Below, piece after piece: positions 1 through 5,197 of a stretch of DNA of 5,197 bases (position 1 is the stretch's first letter; the number at the start of each line of letters is the position of its first letter). The stretch is from an uncultured Bacilli bacterium (GTDB taxonomy: Bacteria > Bacillota_I > Bacilli_A > RF39 > UBA660): positions 1-5,197 of the forward strand of contig CALVPL010000098.1 of NCBI GenBank assembly GCA_944351315.1, given 5' to 3'. The position numbers were made by a program, and so were the translations under genes. A model generated the notes under the pieces. The model was given only the letters and a program-made list of their open reading frames with translations. It was not told where the DNA came from and made no database searches.

Positions 1-110
1 TTCTTATCTCCAGCATGCATTTTTTGAAATAAACAAAGTTGTTCTTCATTCGATAAAACTTTTAATTCACTTGTATTTACTCCAGTTAATTCCACTTTAT
101 ATTTTGCCAT
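1..110 (-). CDS. sigG: RNA polymerase sporulation sigma factor SigG (N-terminal fragment, runs off left edge)
   Basis: Only the first 36 codons lie in the window. The peptide begins MAKYKVELTGVNTSELKVL and continues with an acidic NEEQ segment. From memory this matches the N-terminus of Bacillus SigG, which has KVEICGVDTSKLPVL followed by KNEE, and it is distinctive for sigma-G rather than the paralogues SigF, SigE or SigK. SigG is the late forespore sigma factor that directs core RNA polymerase to germination, DNA-protection and spore-maturation genes after engulfment. The ATG at 108-110 is supported by an AAAGGA ribosome binding site (118-123) with a 7-nt spacer. Upstream on the same strand, 50 bp away, is the ylbL-like protease gene. 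In Bacillus the upstream neighbours are spoIIGA-sigE, so this context differs. The sigma-70 regions 2-4 lie outside the window, so the call rests on the N-terminal motif alone. Confidence 0.85.
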   Translation of the reverse strand, partial: MAKYKVELTGVNTSELKVLSNEEQLCLFQKMHAGDK

Positions 111-128
111 AAAAAAATCCTTTCACAT

Positions 129-159
129 TAGTTATGCGAAAAGATTTCATTTTTTATAC
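129..159 (-). promoter_or_regulatory. possible forespore (sigma-G/sigma-F-type) promoter upstream of sigG
   Basis: In the 50-bp gap between ylbL and sigG, read on the minus strand, GTATA (155-159) is followed after 18 nt by CATAACTA (129-136). GTATA fits the -35 consensus remembered for sigma-G (GHATR) and sigma-F (GYWTA). CATAACTA resembles the sigma-G -10 (CATWHTA), but with one base too many. Autoregulation of sigG is known in Bacillus. The start site would fall just upstream of the AAAGGA ribosome binding site, leaving a very short leader, so this is only a suggestion. Confidence 0.3.
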
Positions 160-160
160 A

Positions 161-1168
161 TCATAATTGATTTAAAGCTTCAATAGCTGTTTTAATACTA
201 TCAACTTTAATAAGTTCGATATCATATCCTTTTTCTTCTTTAACCTTTAAAGCTTCTTCATAATTTCCTTCCGGAACCAAGAAAACTTCGGCCTTTTGTT
301 GTACTGCTCCAATAAGTTTATACTTTACTCCACTTATTTCTCCGACATTCCCATGAATATCCATAGTTCCTGTTCCGATAATCTTTTTTCCATGAGTCAA
401 ATCTTCTTCTGTTAAAGCATCATAAATAGCCAAACTCATCATCAATCCTCCTGAAGGACCAGATTCACTTTGCTTCATTTGAATAGAAGCCCGTGGGTCT
501 TCAGTATAATTATAAGTAACTGTGATCATGACTCCAATTTTTAAAGTATCATCAACTTTATAAATCGTGGCATAGCAATCCTTTTCTTCATTATCCCGCA
601 AAACCTTAATATTTAAACGATCATTTTCTTGATGTTTAGAGATGATTTCATGAAGATCATCAGTCGTGGTAATTTTCTCTCCATCGACAGAAATAATTTT
701 ATCAAACAATTCTAAATCCGTCTTAGCTTGTTCATCAATATAAGTAATGTTGGCATTCTCACTTTCAATTTGTACTGGTTTTCCCGCTTCTTGATAAGCC
801 GCGATAATTGCCGAATCAATAGATTGTTGGGTAGCAATTTGATCGGCTTTTAATTTTTCTTCAAAACTTTGATTATCATAAGTAATCTCACTTTCAGCCA
901 CGATATCCCAGTCTGGAATAATATAAGATAAAAGTAAGAATGGAATATTTCCTTTTACCATCGAAACATAAGCCATTCCAAGTTCCCCTTCTGAAGTATA
1001 GCCACCTTCAACACTAATTCGGTCGCTTAAATTCACCATACCTCCAGGTGTATAAATTTTATAAGGTAATTCAATTTGAAAAACAGCTAAAATAACGATA
1101 ATAACAAGGATAAATTTATAATTTTCTTTAAAAAAGTTTTTAACATATTCAAGTGCTTTTTTCCCCAT
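161..1168 (-). CDS. ylbL: YlbL/DdcP-family membrane-anchored PDZ and Lon-like (S16) serine protease
   Basis: The 335-residue length matches the family (about 340). An N-terminal transmembrane anchor spans about residues 18-36 after a basic MGKK start. A PDZ-like region lies around residues 145-210 (LFDKIISVDGEKI onward). The C-terminal third is a Lon-type proteolytic domain with the GPSGG nucleophile motif (Ser239), a GTGTMD strand and GVKYK carrying the partner lysine (Lys284). The 45-residue Ser-Lys spacing is close to the 43 of E. coli Lon, so both members of the dyad are present. The protease domain should face outside the membrane. In Bacillus, YlbL (DdcP) helps clear the division inhibitor YneA after DNA damage, and the streptococcal relative SepM processes a competence peptide; the substrate here is unknown. 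The ATG at 1166-1168 has a GGAGG site (1176-1180) 7 nt upstream. It is divergent from the ylbJ-like gene and probably reads on toward sigG, since no terminator was seen in the gap. Confidence 0.9.
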   Translation of the reverse strand: MGKKALEYVKNFFKENYKFILVIIVILAVFQIELPYKIYTPGGMVNLSDRISVEGGYTSEGELGMAYVSMVKGNIPFLLLSYIIPDWDIVAESEITYDNQSFEEKLKADQIATQQSIDSAIIAAYQEAGKPVQIESENANITYIDEQAKTDLELFDKIISVDGEKITTTDDLHEIISKHQENDRLNIKVLRDNEEKDCYATIYKVDDTLKIGVMITVTYNYTEDPRASIQMKQSESGPSGGLMMSLAIYDALTEEDLTHGKKIIGTGTMDIHGNVGEISGVKYKLIGAVQQKAEVFLVPEGNYEEALKVKEEKGYDIELIKVDSIKTAIEALNQL

Positions 1169-1243
1169 TTAATAGCCTCCACTATACAAGTATATCAAAT
1201 TTTTACCAAAAAAATGTGGAGCTCCTCTATAAATTGACAGAGT

Positions 1244-1272
1244 TTGACATCTTTTTACTTCTCAAATAAAAA
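1244..1272 (+). promoter_or_regulatory. candidate sigma-A-type promoter for the ylbJ-like gene
   Basis: A perfect TTGACA -35 box (1244-1249) is followed after exactly 17 nt by TAAAAA (1267-1272), which matches 4 of 6 bases of TATAAT. A second perfect TTGACA lies 10 bp upstream (1234-1239) but has no -10 at the right distance. The predicted start near 1279 would leave a leader of about 13 nt. An eight-base palindrome, GGAGCTCC (1218-1225), lies just upstream and could be an operator half or chance. B. subtilis ylbJ is associated with the mother-cell sigma-E regulon as I recall it, so a vegetative promoter would be a difference. Confidence 0.45.
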
Positions 1273-1292
1273 AAATCTTCATAAAAATTAGT

Positions 1293-2180
1293 ATGAAACA
1301 AAATAAAGGTCCTTTAATTTTCTTGACTATTTTTACCATTTTTCTTTTTAAAGAAAACGTAGTAATTCATGATACTATTATTTTAAGTTGTGAACTTTTC
1401 TTAACTAAAGTTTTCCCAGCTCTTTTTCCTATGATGATTTTAAGCAATCTTTTCATCTATTTTGGTCTTCCCGAACTCTTATGCAAATACTTAGGAAAAG
1501 GTTTTCAAAAAATTTTTCACACCAGTCCTTATGGAGCTTTTGCCTTTTTCATTTCTTCATTTTCTGGAAGTCCTGCAAATGCGTATACCATTAAAAATCT
1601 AGAACAACAAGGATACTTAAATACCGAAGAAGCAAGTTTCGTTCTTTCCTTTTCATTTTTTAATAATCCACTATTTTTATATACCATGCTTTCTCTCATT
1701 TTTCCAAACAAACCACTCGTTGTAATAAAACTTATTCTTCTTCCCTATGTAATAAATTTAACATTAGGTTTTCTAACAAGAAAAAAAGAGCCAAACGAAG
1801 GGAAAAAAATTCTTTCTACTCCTGAGAAAAACTTTGGATCTTTTCTATCTACAAGTATTAAAGAAACCATGAATACATTACTATTTGTCCTTGGAGCAAT
1901 TAGCATTTTCATGCTGTTAAATGCTTTAATAAATCCTCAAAAAATACCAATCATCGCCGGAATTTTAGAAATAAGTCAAGGATTAAATTCTTTAATCAAT
2001 ATCAATTTAACAAGCAAAATAAAAGAAATTTTGGCTATTCTTTTTATTAGTTTTGGCGGCTTATCTATCCACCTTCAAATAAAAGGAATCATTAGTGATA
2101 CCAAAATTTCTTATCAAAAATTTCTAAAAATGCGAATCTTACAAACTCTTATAAGCTGTCTTATCATACTCGTAATTTAA
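1293..2180 (+). CDS. ylbJ: YlbJ-like sporulation integral membrane protein (nucleoside-recognition/Gate family)
   Basis: This is a 295-residue, highly hydrophobic protein with roughly eight membrane segments. The conserved blocks occur in the order expected for YlbJ-type proteins. They are a FPALFPMMILS helix (41-51), SGSPANAY (91-98), a YLNTEEA turn before FFNNPLF (122-128), GILEISQG (223-230) and SFGGLSIHLQ (253-262). In Bacillus, ylbJ is needed for heat-resistant spores and its biochemical role is unresolved; the Gate fold suggests small-molecule transport. The protein is shorter than B. subtilis YlbJ (about 400 residues), but it has both the N- and C-terminal signature regions, so it looks compact rather than broken. 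The ATG at 1293 has no recognisable Shine-Dalgarno, and no other in-frame ATG, GTG or TTG lies between it and the upstream in-frame stop at 1245. Its 3' end overlaps the convergent permease gene by 17 bp. A related Gate-domain protein such as a SpoVV-like paralogue is the main alternative. Confidence 0.75.
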   Translation: MKQNKGPLIFLTIFTIFLFKENVVIHDTIILSCELFLTKVFPALFPMMILSNLFIYFGLPELLCKYLGKGFQKIFHTSPYGAFAFFISSFSGSPANAYTIKNLEQQGYLNTEEASFVLSFSFFNNPLFLYTMLSLIFPNKPLVVIKLILLPYVINLTLGFLTRKKEPNEGKKILSTPEKNFGSFLSTSIKETMNTLLFVLGAISIFMLLNALINPQKIPIIAGILEISQGLNSLININLTSKIKEILAILFISFGGLSIHLQIKGIISDTKISYQKFLKMRILQTLISCLIILVI

Positions 2181-3741
2181 ATGTTTTTGGAGCGAATCGG
2201 TAAGCAATAAATAAAGAAATCACCGAATAAAGAATACAAAAAACACTAATAGCAAGTCCAAATGTCATAGTCGGAAGTTGTAAATCAATCATAAAATAAC
2301 AAACAAAATACGTTAAGCCTTGTACAATACTATAAGTACTACTTTTCATTTCTGTCATAGCATTATATGGTTGAAGTAAATAATACATTACAAGATAATG
2401 AACGGAAAAGAAAATACTCATAGCCAAAATCGAAATAAATAATACCAAATAATTTAAAGGATTATCAGTTCCTCCAGTTATATATAAAAGAACAGGTAAA
2501 GCAATTCCCAAAATACTCGCTGGAATTAAATTTAAAGTAATTAAAGTTTTTAAACGTTCTTTAAATATTCCTAAAATTACTTTTGGTGTTCTATAAATTC
2601 GATAAGTTAACATACTATGATCACAATTCATAAACATTGCTTGAGTAACCGTTTGCCCACGATTAAGTAAATACATAATAAAAACAAAATAAGGTAAATA
2701 AGTAAGTAAAATAGTATTGACCTGTTGATGAATACCTTTATTGAGCAATAAAACAACGACGAAAAAAAGAAATAAGAAAATTAAAACAATCGATTGTTTT
2801 TTTATAGCTAAAGTTAAAATCTTTCGATGTCTTTTCACAAATAGATCATGAAAAAAAGCAAAACCACTTTTCGTACTAGTAAATCGTTCATCATATTCAA
2901 TTTGTTTTAAGGTATTTTCACGAACAACTTGATTCTTAAGATTCTCACTGGTCATATAAACAGGACTATTTAAAAGTAATTCTTTATAAACTTTACGATA
3001 ATAAGAAAATTTCCAAATACTTTTAAAAGCCAAAAGCCCAACAAGGATAGCTAAGAAAAAGAAAATGACTACAACTACACTAGGTAAAGTAATTTTTAAA
3101 AAAGGAAGACCATAAGCACACAACAGAAAAAGGCCTACAAAAATCCAATAGCTTCGAGGTGGATTATTTTCATTGATGACTTTCCTTTCTTTTGAATAAA
3201 CCCGTAAATTATAAGCTGCCATAATCATTTTTACCGCACAAACAAAAATAGGTAAAACAAAAGATAGCCAAATTGGAACTCCAGCTAAATAACCAAATAA
3301 AACCGTAAAAGGTAAAAATCCAACAATTGTTTTTATCATTGCATAAAAATAATTGCTTAAAGTATACTCTCTTGCATCCATATTCATAAGGATCATAGCA
3401 TAATATTTATCTTTCGTCGGATTAAACATATAGGTATTCAAAATAGCCCCCGCTAAAGTCAAAAAGAAAAACAAATGTAAAAATATATCTGGACTGTTTC
3501 CTTCATAAATTCCTAGTAAAGAAAAAATCATTAACCAAATATAAAGAAATTTTCCTAAAAATATATTCAAAATTTCTAAAAGAATATTAATAATATTTCC
3601 AAATATTTTAATGCCTTTATTTTGATATAAACGATTCGGCAAAATTTTTTTAATAAAAGGAAGTTGTTTCAATGAGTAGATAATACTGTTTATTCGATAA
3701 GCATTTTTCAATCGAAAAGAAATTACAAACGACTTTATCAT
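2164..3741 (-). CDS. ABC transporter membrane (permease) subunit, about 12 predicted helices, substrate unknown
   Basis: This 525-residue polytopic protein is encoded directly after an ABC ATPase, with only 2 bp between the ATPase stop and its ATG. Hydrophobic segments cluster at about 50-77, 86-106, 132-152, 156-177, 198-214, 218-240, 316-335, 345-360, 400-421, 429-455, 473-487 and 490-514. A hydrophilic, basic loop at 241-315 separates two sets of six, so it looks like an internally doubled permease that could pair with an ATPase dimer. The N-terminal stretch MIKSFVISFRLKNAYRINS is amphipathic and basic, as in several ABC-2-type permeases of Firmicutes. No substrate-binding protein or extracellular domain is visible, which suggests an exporter or an Ecs-like regulator rather than an importer. 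The substrate cannot be inferred. Its last codons overlap the convergent ylbJ-like gene. The identification as a permease rests mainly on the adjacent ATPase and on topology. Confidence 0.8.
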   Translation of the reverse strand: MIKSFVISFRLKNAYRINSIIYSLKQLPFIKKILPNRLYQNKGIKIFGNIINILLEILNIFLGKFLYIWLMIFSLLGIYEGNSPDIFLHLFFFLTLAGAILNTYMFNPTKDKYYAMILMNMDAREYTLSNYFYAMIKTIVGFLPFTVLFGYLAGVPIWLSFVLPIFVCAVKMIMAAYNLRVYSKERKVINENNPPRSYWIFVGLFLLCAYGLPFLKITLPSVVVVIFFFLAILVGLLAFKSIWKFSYYRKVYKELLLNSPVYMTSENLKNQVVRENTLKQIEYDERFTSTKSGFAFFHDLFVKRHRKILTLAIKKQSIVLIFLFLFFVVVLLLNKGIHQQVNTILLTYLPYFVFIMYLLNRGQTVTQAMFMNCDHSMLTYRIYRTPKVILGIFKERLKTLITLNLIPASILGIALPVLLYITGGTDNPLNYLVLFISILAMSIFFSVHYLVMYYLLQPYNAMTEMKSSTYSIVQGLTYFVCYFMIDLQLPTMTFGLAISVFCILYSVISLFIAYRFAPKTFKLRV

Positions 3742-3743
3742 AA

Positions 3744-4433
3744 TTATTCTCCTTTTAATGCTTCAATAATTTTTTCCTTTAAAGGTTCACCCTTTTTCTG
3801 CCTCTTATCTACATATTCTAAAACACCTTTATTCAATAAAACAATTTCATCACATAAATCTAAGGCAAGTTCCATAATATGCGTTGAAAAAATAATAATA
3901 TGATCCTTTTTGATATCGCGAAGTAAATTCTTCATTTCTTCAGCAACGACAACATCAAAACTAGTAAGAGGTTCATCAAGCAACAACACTTGAGGATTCA
4001 TAATAATATTTACCAACATTTGCATTTTATTTTTCATGCCATGAGAATAATCTTTTAAAAGACGATCCCGATCCTCTTCATTGATTTGAACAAGTTCAAA
4101 ATATTCATCGATAGATTTCAAGTCTTTTATACGGTTTTGATTAATATCAATAAAAAACTTTAAAAACTCTCTTCCAGTCAAAAACTCTGGAACATTTGGG
4201 GTCGATAAAACATATCCGATATCACAATCTTCAATTTTTTCTTTATCTGTCAAATAAAAGCGACCACCATCTACTTCTAGATCTTCATTTAAACAATTAA
4301 AAAAAGTGGTTTTTCCAGCTCCATTTCGACCAAGCAACCCATAAATTTTTCCTTGTTCAAAAGTAAAAGAAATATCCTTCAAAACTTCTTTTTTCTCAAA
4401 ATTTTTCTTTAAATGTTCAATAACTAATTGCAT
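3744..4433 (-). CDS. ABC transporter ATP-binding subunit with atypical Q-loop
   Basis: This 229-residue single nucleotide-binding domain hydrolyses ATP to drive the membrane partner encoded 2 bp downstream. The visible motifs are Walker A G35-RNGAGK-T42, an ABC signature region YSHGMKNKMQ at 129-138 (SHGM in place of the usual SGGQ), Walker B VLLLDEP at 149-155 with Glu154 as catalytic base, D-loop SFD (158-160) and switch His185 in STHIME. At the Q-loop position, GYVLSTPNVPEFLTGRE (73-89) carries Ser77 where glutamine is usual; from memory Glu or Asp occurs there in Ecs-like ATPases. The protein is full length and looks catalytically competent apart from that substitution. The ATG at 4431-4433 has AAAGGAG (4441-4447) 7 nt upstream, and a good promoter lies at 4466-4495. 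Overall it resembles the CcmA/EcsA type of exporter ATPase, but I cannot assign a specific symbol. Confidence 0.93.
   Translation of the reverse strand: MQLVIEHLKKNFEKKEVLKDISFTFEQGKIYGLLGRNGAGKTTFFNCLNEDLEVDGGRFYLTDKEKIEDCDIGYVLSTPNVPEFLTGREFLKFFIDINQNRIKDLKSIDEYFELVQINEEDRDRLLKDYSHGMKNKMQMLVNIIMNPQVLLLDEPLTSFDVVVAEEMKNLLRDIKKDHIIIFSTHIMELALDLCDEIVLLNKGVLEYVDKRQKKGEPLKEKIIEALKGE
3749..3755 (-). promoter_or_regulatory. permease ribosome binding site inside the ATPase 3' end (translational coupling)
   Basis: AAAGGAG is formed by the last Lys-Gly-Glu codons of the ATPase gene and sits 7 nt before the permease ATG at 3739-3741. The ATPase stop TAA (3744-3746) lies between them. Ribosomes finishing the ATPase are therefore placed at the permease start, which supports coupled, stoichiometric expression of the two subunits from one transcript. 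Confidence 0.75.
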
Positions 4434-4465
4434 ATAAAAACTCCTTTAAAAAATCAGTCAACAAA

Positions 4466-4495
4466 ATCATAGCACAAGAATAATCTAAATGTACA
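4466..4495 (-). promoter_or_regulatory. sigma-A-type promoter for the ABC transporter operon
   Basis: On the minus strand, TGTACA (4490-4495, 4 of 6 to TTGACA) is followed after 18 nt by TATGAT (4466-4471, 5 of 6 to TATAAT). The -10 is preceded by TGC, giving an extended TGn -10. The start would fall near 4459, giving a leader of about 26 nt that contains AAAGGAG (4441-4447). TGTACA is itself palindromic and lies between the two divergent genes. Confidence 0.6.
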
Positions 4496-4544
4496 GTCGT
4501 TTTTTCTTTTTTTACATATGCTGTTATAGAAAGGAGTATGGAAA

Positions 4545-5197
4545 ATGAATAATAGTTGTGATTATCAAAAAGCTTATAATTATGTCCAAAATTATCAAAA
4601 AAATCACACCGCTCAAGGTTGTTGCTGCACTCCAAGAGTTGGACCAACTGGACCTACGGGACCTCAAGGACCTACTACTGTAGCAATCGGAACAACAACC
4701 GCAGGATTACCAGGAAGCACTCCTTCAGTAGTTAATGCCGGAACTAATCAGGATGCCATTTTAAATTTTGTCATTCCAGCAGGTGCAACAGGACCTACCG
4801 GAGCTACTGGACCAACAGGAGCTACTGGACCAACTGGACCTACCGGAGCAACTGGACCTCAAGGATTACCAGGTACCACAGGTACAGCTGGAGCTACAGG
4901 ACCTACCGGGCCTACAGGTACTGCTGGAGCAACTGGGCCTACTGGACCAACAGGTGCAACAGGACCAGCTGGTACAGGAGCAACCGGACCAACAGGACCT
5001 ACAGGTGCTACGGGGCCAAGCATAACACTGGCAATCGGAACAGTTTCAACTGGAGCACCAGGAAGTACTGCAGCAGCTAGCATTAATTCATTAGGTGGAA
5101 ATGCCTATGCATTAAACTTAACAATTCCACAAGGACCTACCGGACCAGCCGGAACTGGTGCAACGGGACCAACAGGACCTACTGGTACAACAGGACC
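4545..5197 (+). CDS. collagen-like GXT-repeat surface protein (5' part, runs off right edge)
   Basis: 217 complete codons are open to the window edge. The ATG at 4545-4547 has AAGGAG (4531-4536) 8 nt upstream; the ATG at 4538 hits a stop after four codons. Residues 1-32 form a short Asn/Gln/Tyr-rich head with a Cys triplet (Cys26-28) and Cys5, with no signal peptide. Next come a short Gly-Pro-Thr block (33-44), a non-collagen module (about 46-79), a long G-X-Y block (80-158, rich in GPT, GAT and GPA), a second related module (about 159-196), and another G-X-Y block from 197. Such GXT proteins form glycosylated triple-helical filaments on spores (the BclA type) or other surfaces, and phage tail fibres can look similar. 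Absence of a signal peptide fits spore-coat or exosporium proteins assembled from the mother cell. It has much higher GC than its neighbours because of Gly and Pro codons. The C-terminal domain that would settle its location is missing. Confidence 0.85.
   Translation, partial: MNNSCDYQKAYNYVQNYQKNHTAQGCCCTPRVGPTGPTGPQGPTTVAIGTTTAGLPGSTPSVVNAGTNQDAILNFVIPAGATGPTGATGPTGATGPTGPTGATGPQGLPGTTGTAGATGPTGPTGTAGATGPTGPTGATGPAGTGATGPTGPTGATGPSITLAIGTVSTGAPGSTAAASINSLGGNAYALNLTIPQGPTGPAGTGATGPTGPTGTTG
4680..4784 (+). repeat. non-collagen module, copy 1, of the collagen-like protein
   Basis: Residues 46-80 start VAIGTTTAGLPGST and end LNFVIPAG. The module aligns with residues 162-197 (encoded at 5028-5135) at about 14 identical positions out of 35, with one single-residue gap. 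The shared skeleton is A-I-G-T, then G-x-P-G-S-T, then L-N-x-x-I-P-x-G, running directly into Gly-Pro-Thr. From memory, similar 'GTPGT...IP.G' modules occur in bacterial collagen-like proteins and phage fibres. Confidence 0.75.
4782..5018 (+). repeat. collagen-type G-X-Y tandem repeat block
   Basis: Gly recurs every third residue from Gly80 to Gly157, mostly as GPT and GAT with threonine in the Y position. Synonymous codons vary freely between units (GGA, GGT and GGG; CCA and CCT; ACA, ACT, ACC and ACG), so the repeat is preserved more at protein than at DNA level. The phase breaks once, at Gly143-Thr144-Gly145. Confidence 0.9.
5028..5135 (+). repeat. non-collagen module, copy 2, of the collagen-like protein
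   Basis: Residues 162-197 start LAIGTVSTGAPGST and end LNLTIPQG. It is the partner of the module at 4680-4784 and has diverged strongly in its middle (AAASINSLGG here). The collagen repeat resumes immediately afterward with GPTGPAGTG, so more copies may follow beyond the window. Confidence 0.75.

Noticed and set aside
1181..1209. Minus-strand TTGGTA, 17 nt, TATAGT as the ylbL promoter
   Set aside because: The spacing is ideal, but the start would fall at about 1174, inside or past the GGAGG site needed for translation. The alternative -10 TATACT (1189-1194) has no good -35.
1218..1225. GGAGCTCC palindrome as a terminator or operator
   Set aside because: It is only eight bases, has no loop and no following T-run on either strand; too short to call alone.
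1529..1711. Minus-strand 60-codon frame inside the ylbJ-like gene
   Set aside because: It is antisense to a conserved membrane protein, and its composition mirrors the sense strand. No independent support.
4458..4530. Plus-strand promoters for the collagen-like gene: TCAACA with AATAAT or TAATCT, CATATGCTG as a sigma-K-like -10, and TATAGA at 4525-4530
   Set aside because: TCAACA is a weak -35 with poor -10 matches. CATATGCTG lacks a properly spaced -35. TATAGA would start transcription downstream of the ribosome binding site. None is good enough to call.
4417..4647. Minus-strand 76-codon frame across the divergent intergenic region
   Set aside because: It overlaps the start of the collagen-like gene, the ABC operon promoter and the ATPase start, and it has no ribosome binding site or recognisable motif.
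4768..5083. Long open frames on both strands across the collagen repeat (Gln/Leu-rich on plus, Val/Ala/Pro-Gly-rich on minus)
   Set aside because: They are shadows of the GGN-CCN-ACN codon repeat, which rarely makes stops in any frame. They have no ribosome binding site, and the GXY frame with its AAGGAG site is clearly the real one.

Overview
The window is AT-rich DNA from what looks like an endospore-forming low-GC Firmicute. The evidence is a recognisable N-terminus of the forespore sigma factor SigG, a YlbJ-type sporulation membrane protein, a YlbL-type Lon/PDZ protease, A/T-ending codons and strong AAAGGAG-type ribosome binding sites. TGA is used as a stop and TGG for tryptophan, so this is not a code-4 Mollicute. 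A gut spore-former of the Erysipelotrichia or a related Bacilli/Clostridia lineage would fit, but the genus cannot be fixed from the sequence.

Layout, left to right. Positions 1-1168 (minus strand) hold a membrane-anchored S16 (Lon-like) serine protease with a PDZ domain (ylbL/ddcP family). It is followed 50 bp downstream by the start of sigG, which runs off the left edge. The gap contains a possible forespore-type promoter. Positions 1169-1292 are a divergent intergenic region with two TTGACA boxes pointing toward a YlbJ-like polytopic membrane protein (1293-2180, plus strand). That gene overlaps tail-to-tail by 17 bp with a two-gene minus-strand ABC transporter operon: ATPase 3744-4433, then a roughly 12-helix permease 2164-3741. 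The operon has a good sigma-A-type promoter at 4466-4495, and the second gene appears translationally coupled to the first. Divergent from it, a collagen-like Gly-X-Thr repeat protein starts at 4545 and is still open at the right edge.

How the parts may work together. SigG and YlbJ are sporulation functions in known relatives, and collagen-like GXT proteins often form surface filaments, including spore-surface (exosporium) filaments. YlbL is known in Bacillus as a checkpoint-recovery protease. The window may therefore be a sporulation and envelope neighbourhood, but no sporulation role is shown for the ABC transporter or the collagen-like protein. The most unusual element is the collagen-like protein, which alternates GXY blocks with a repeated non-collagen module of about 35 residues. 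No RNA gene, CRISPR array, insertion sequence or convincing rho-independent terminator was seen, and there is no gene-free stretch longer than 300 bases.
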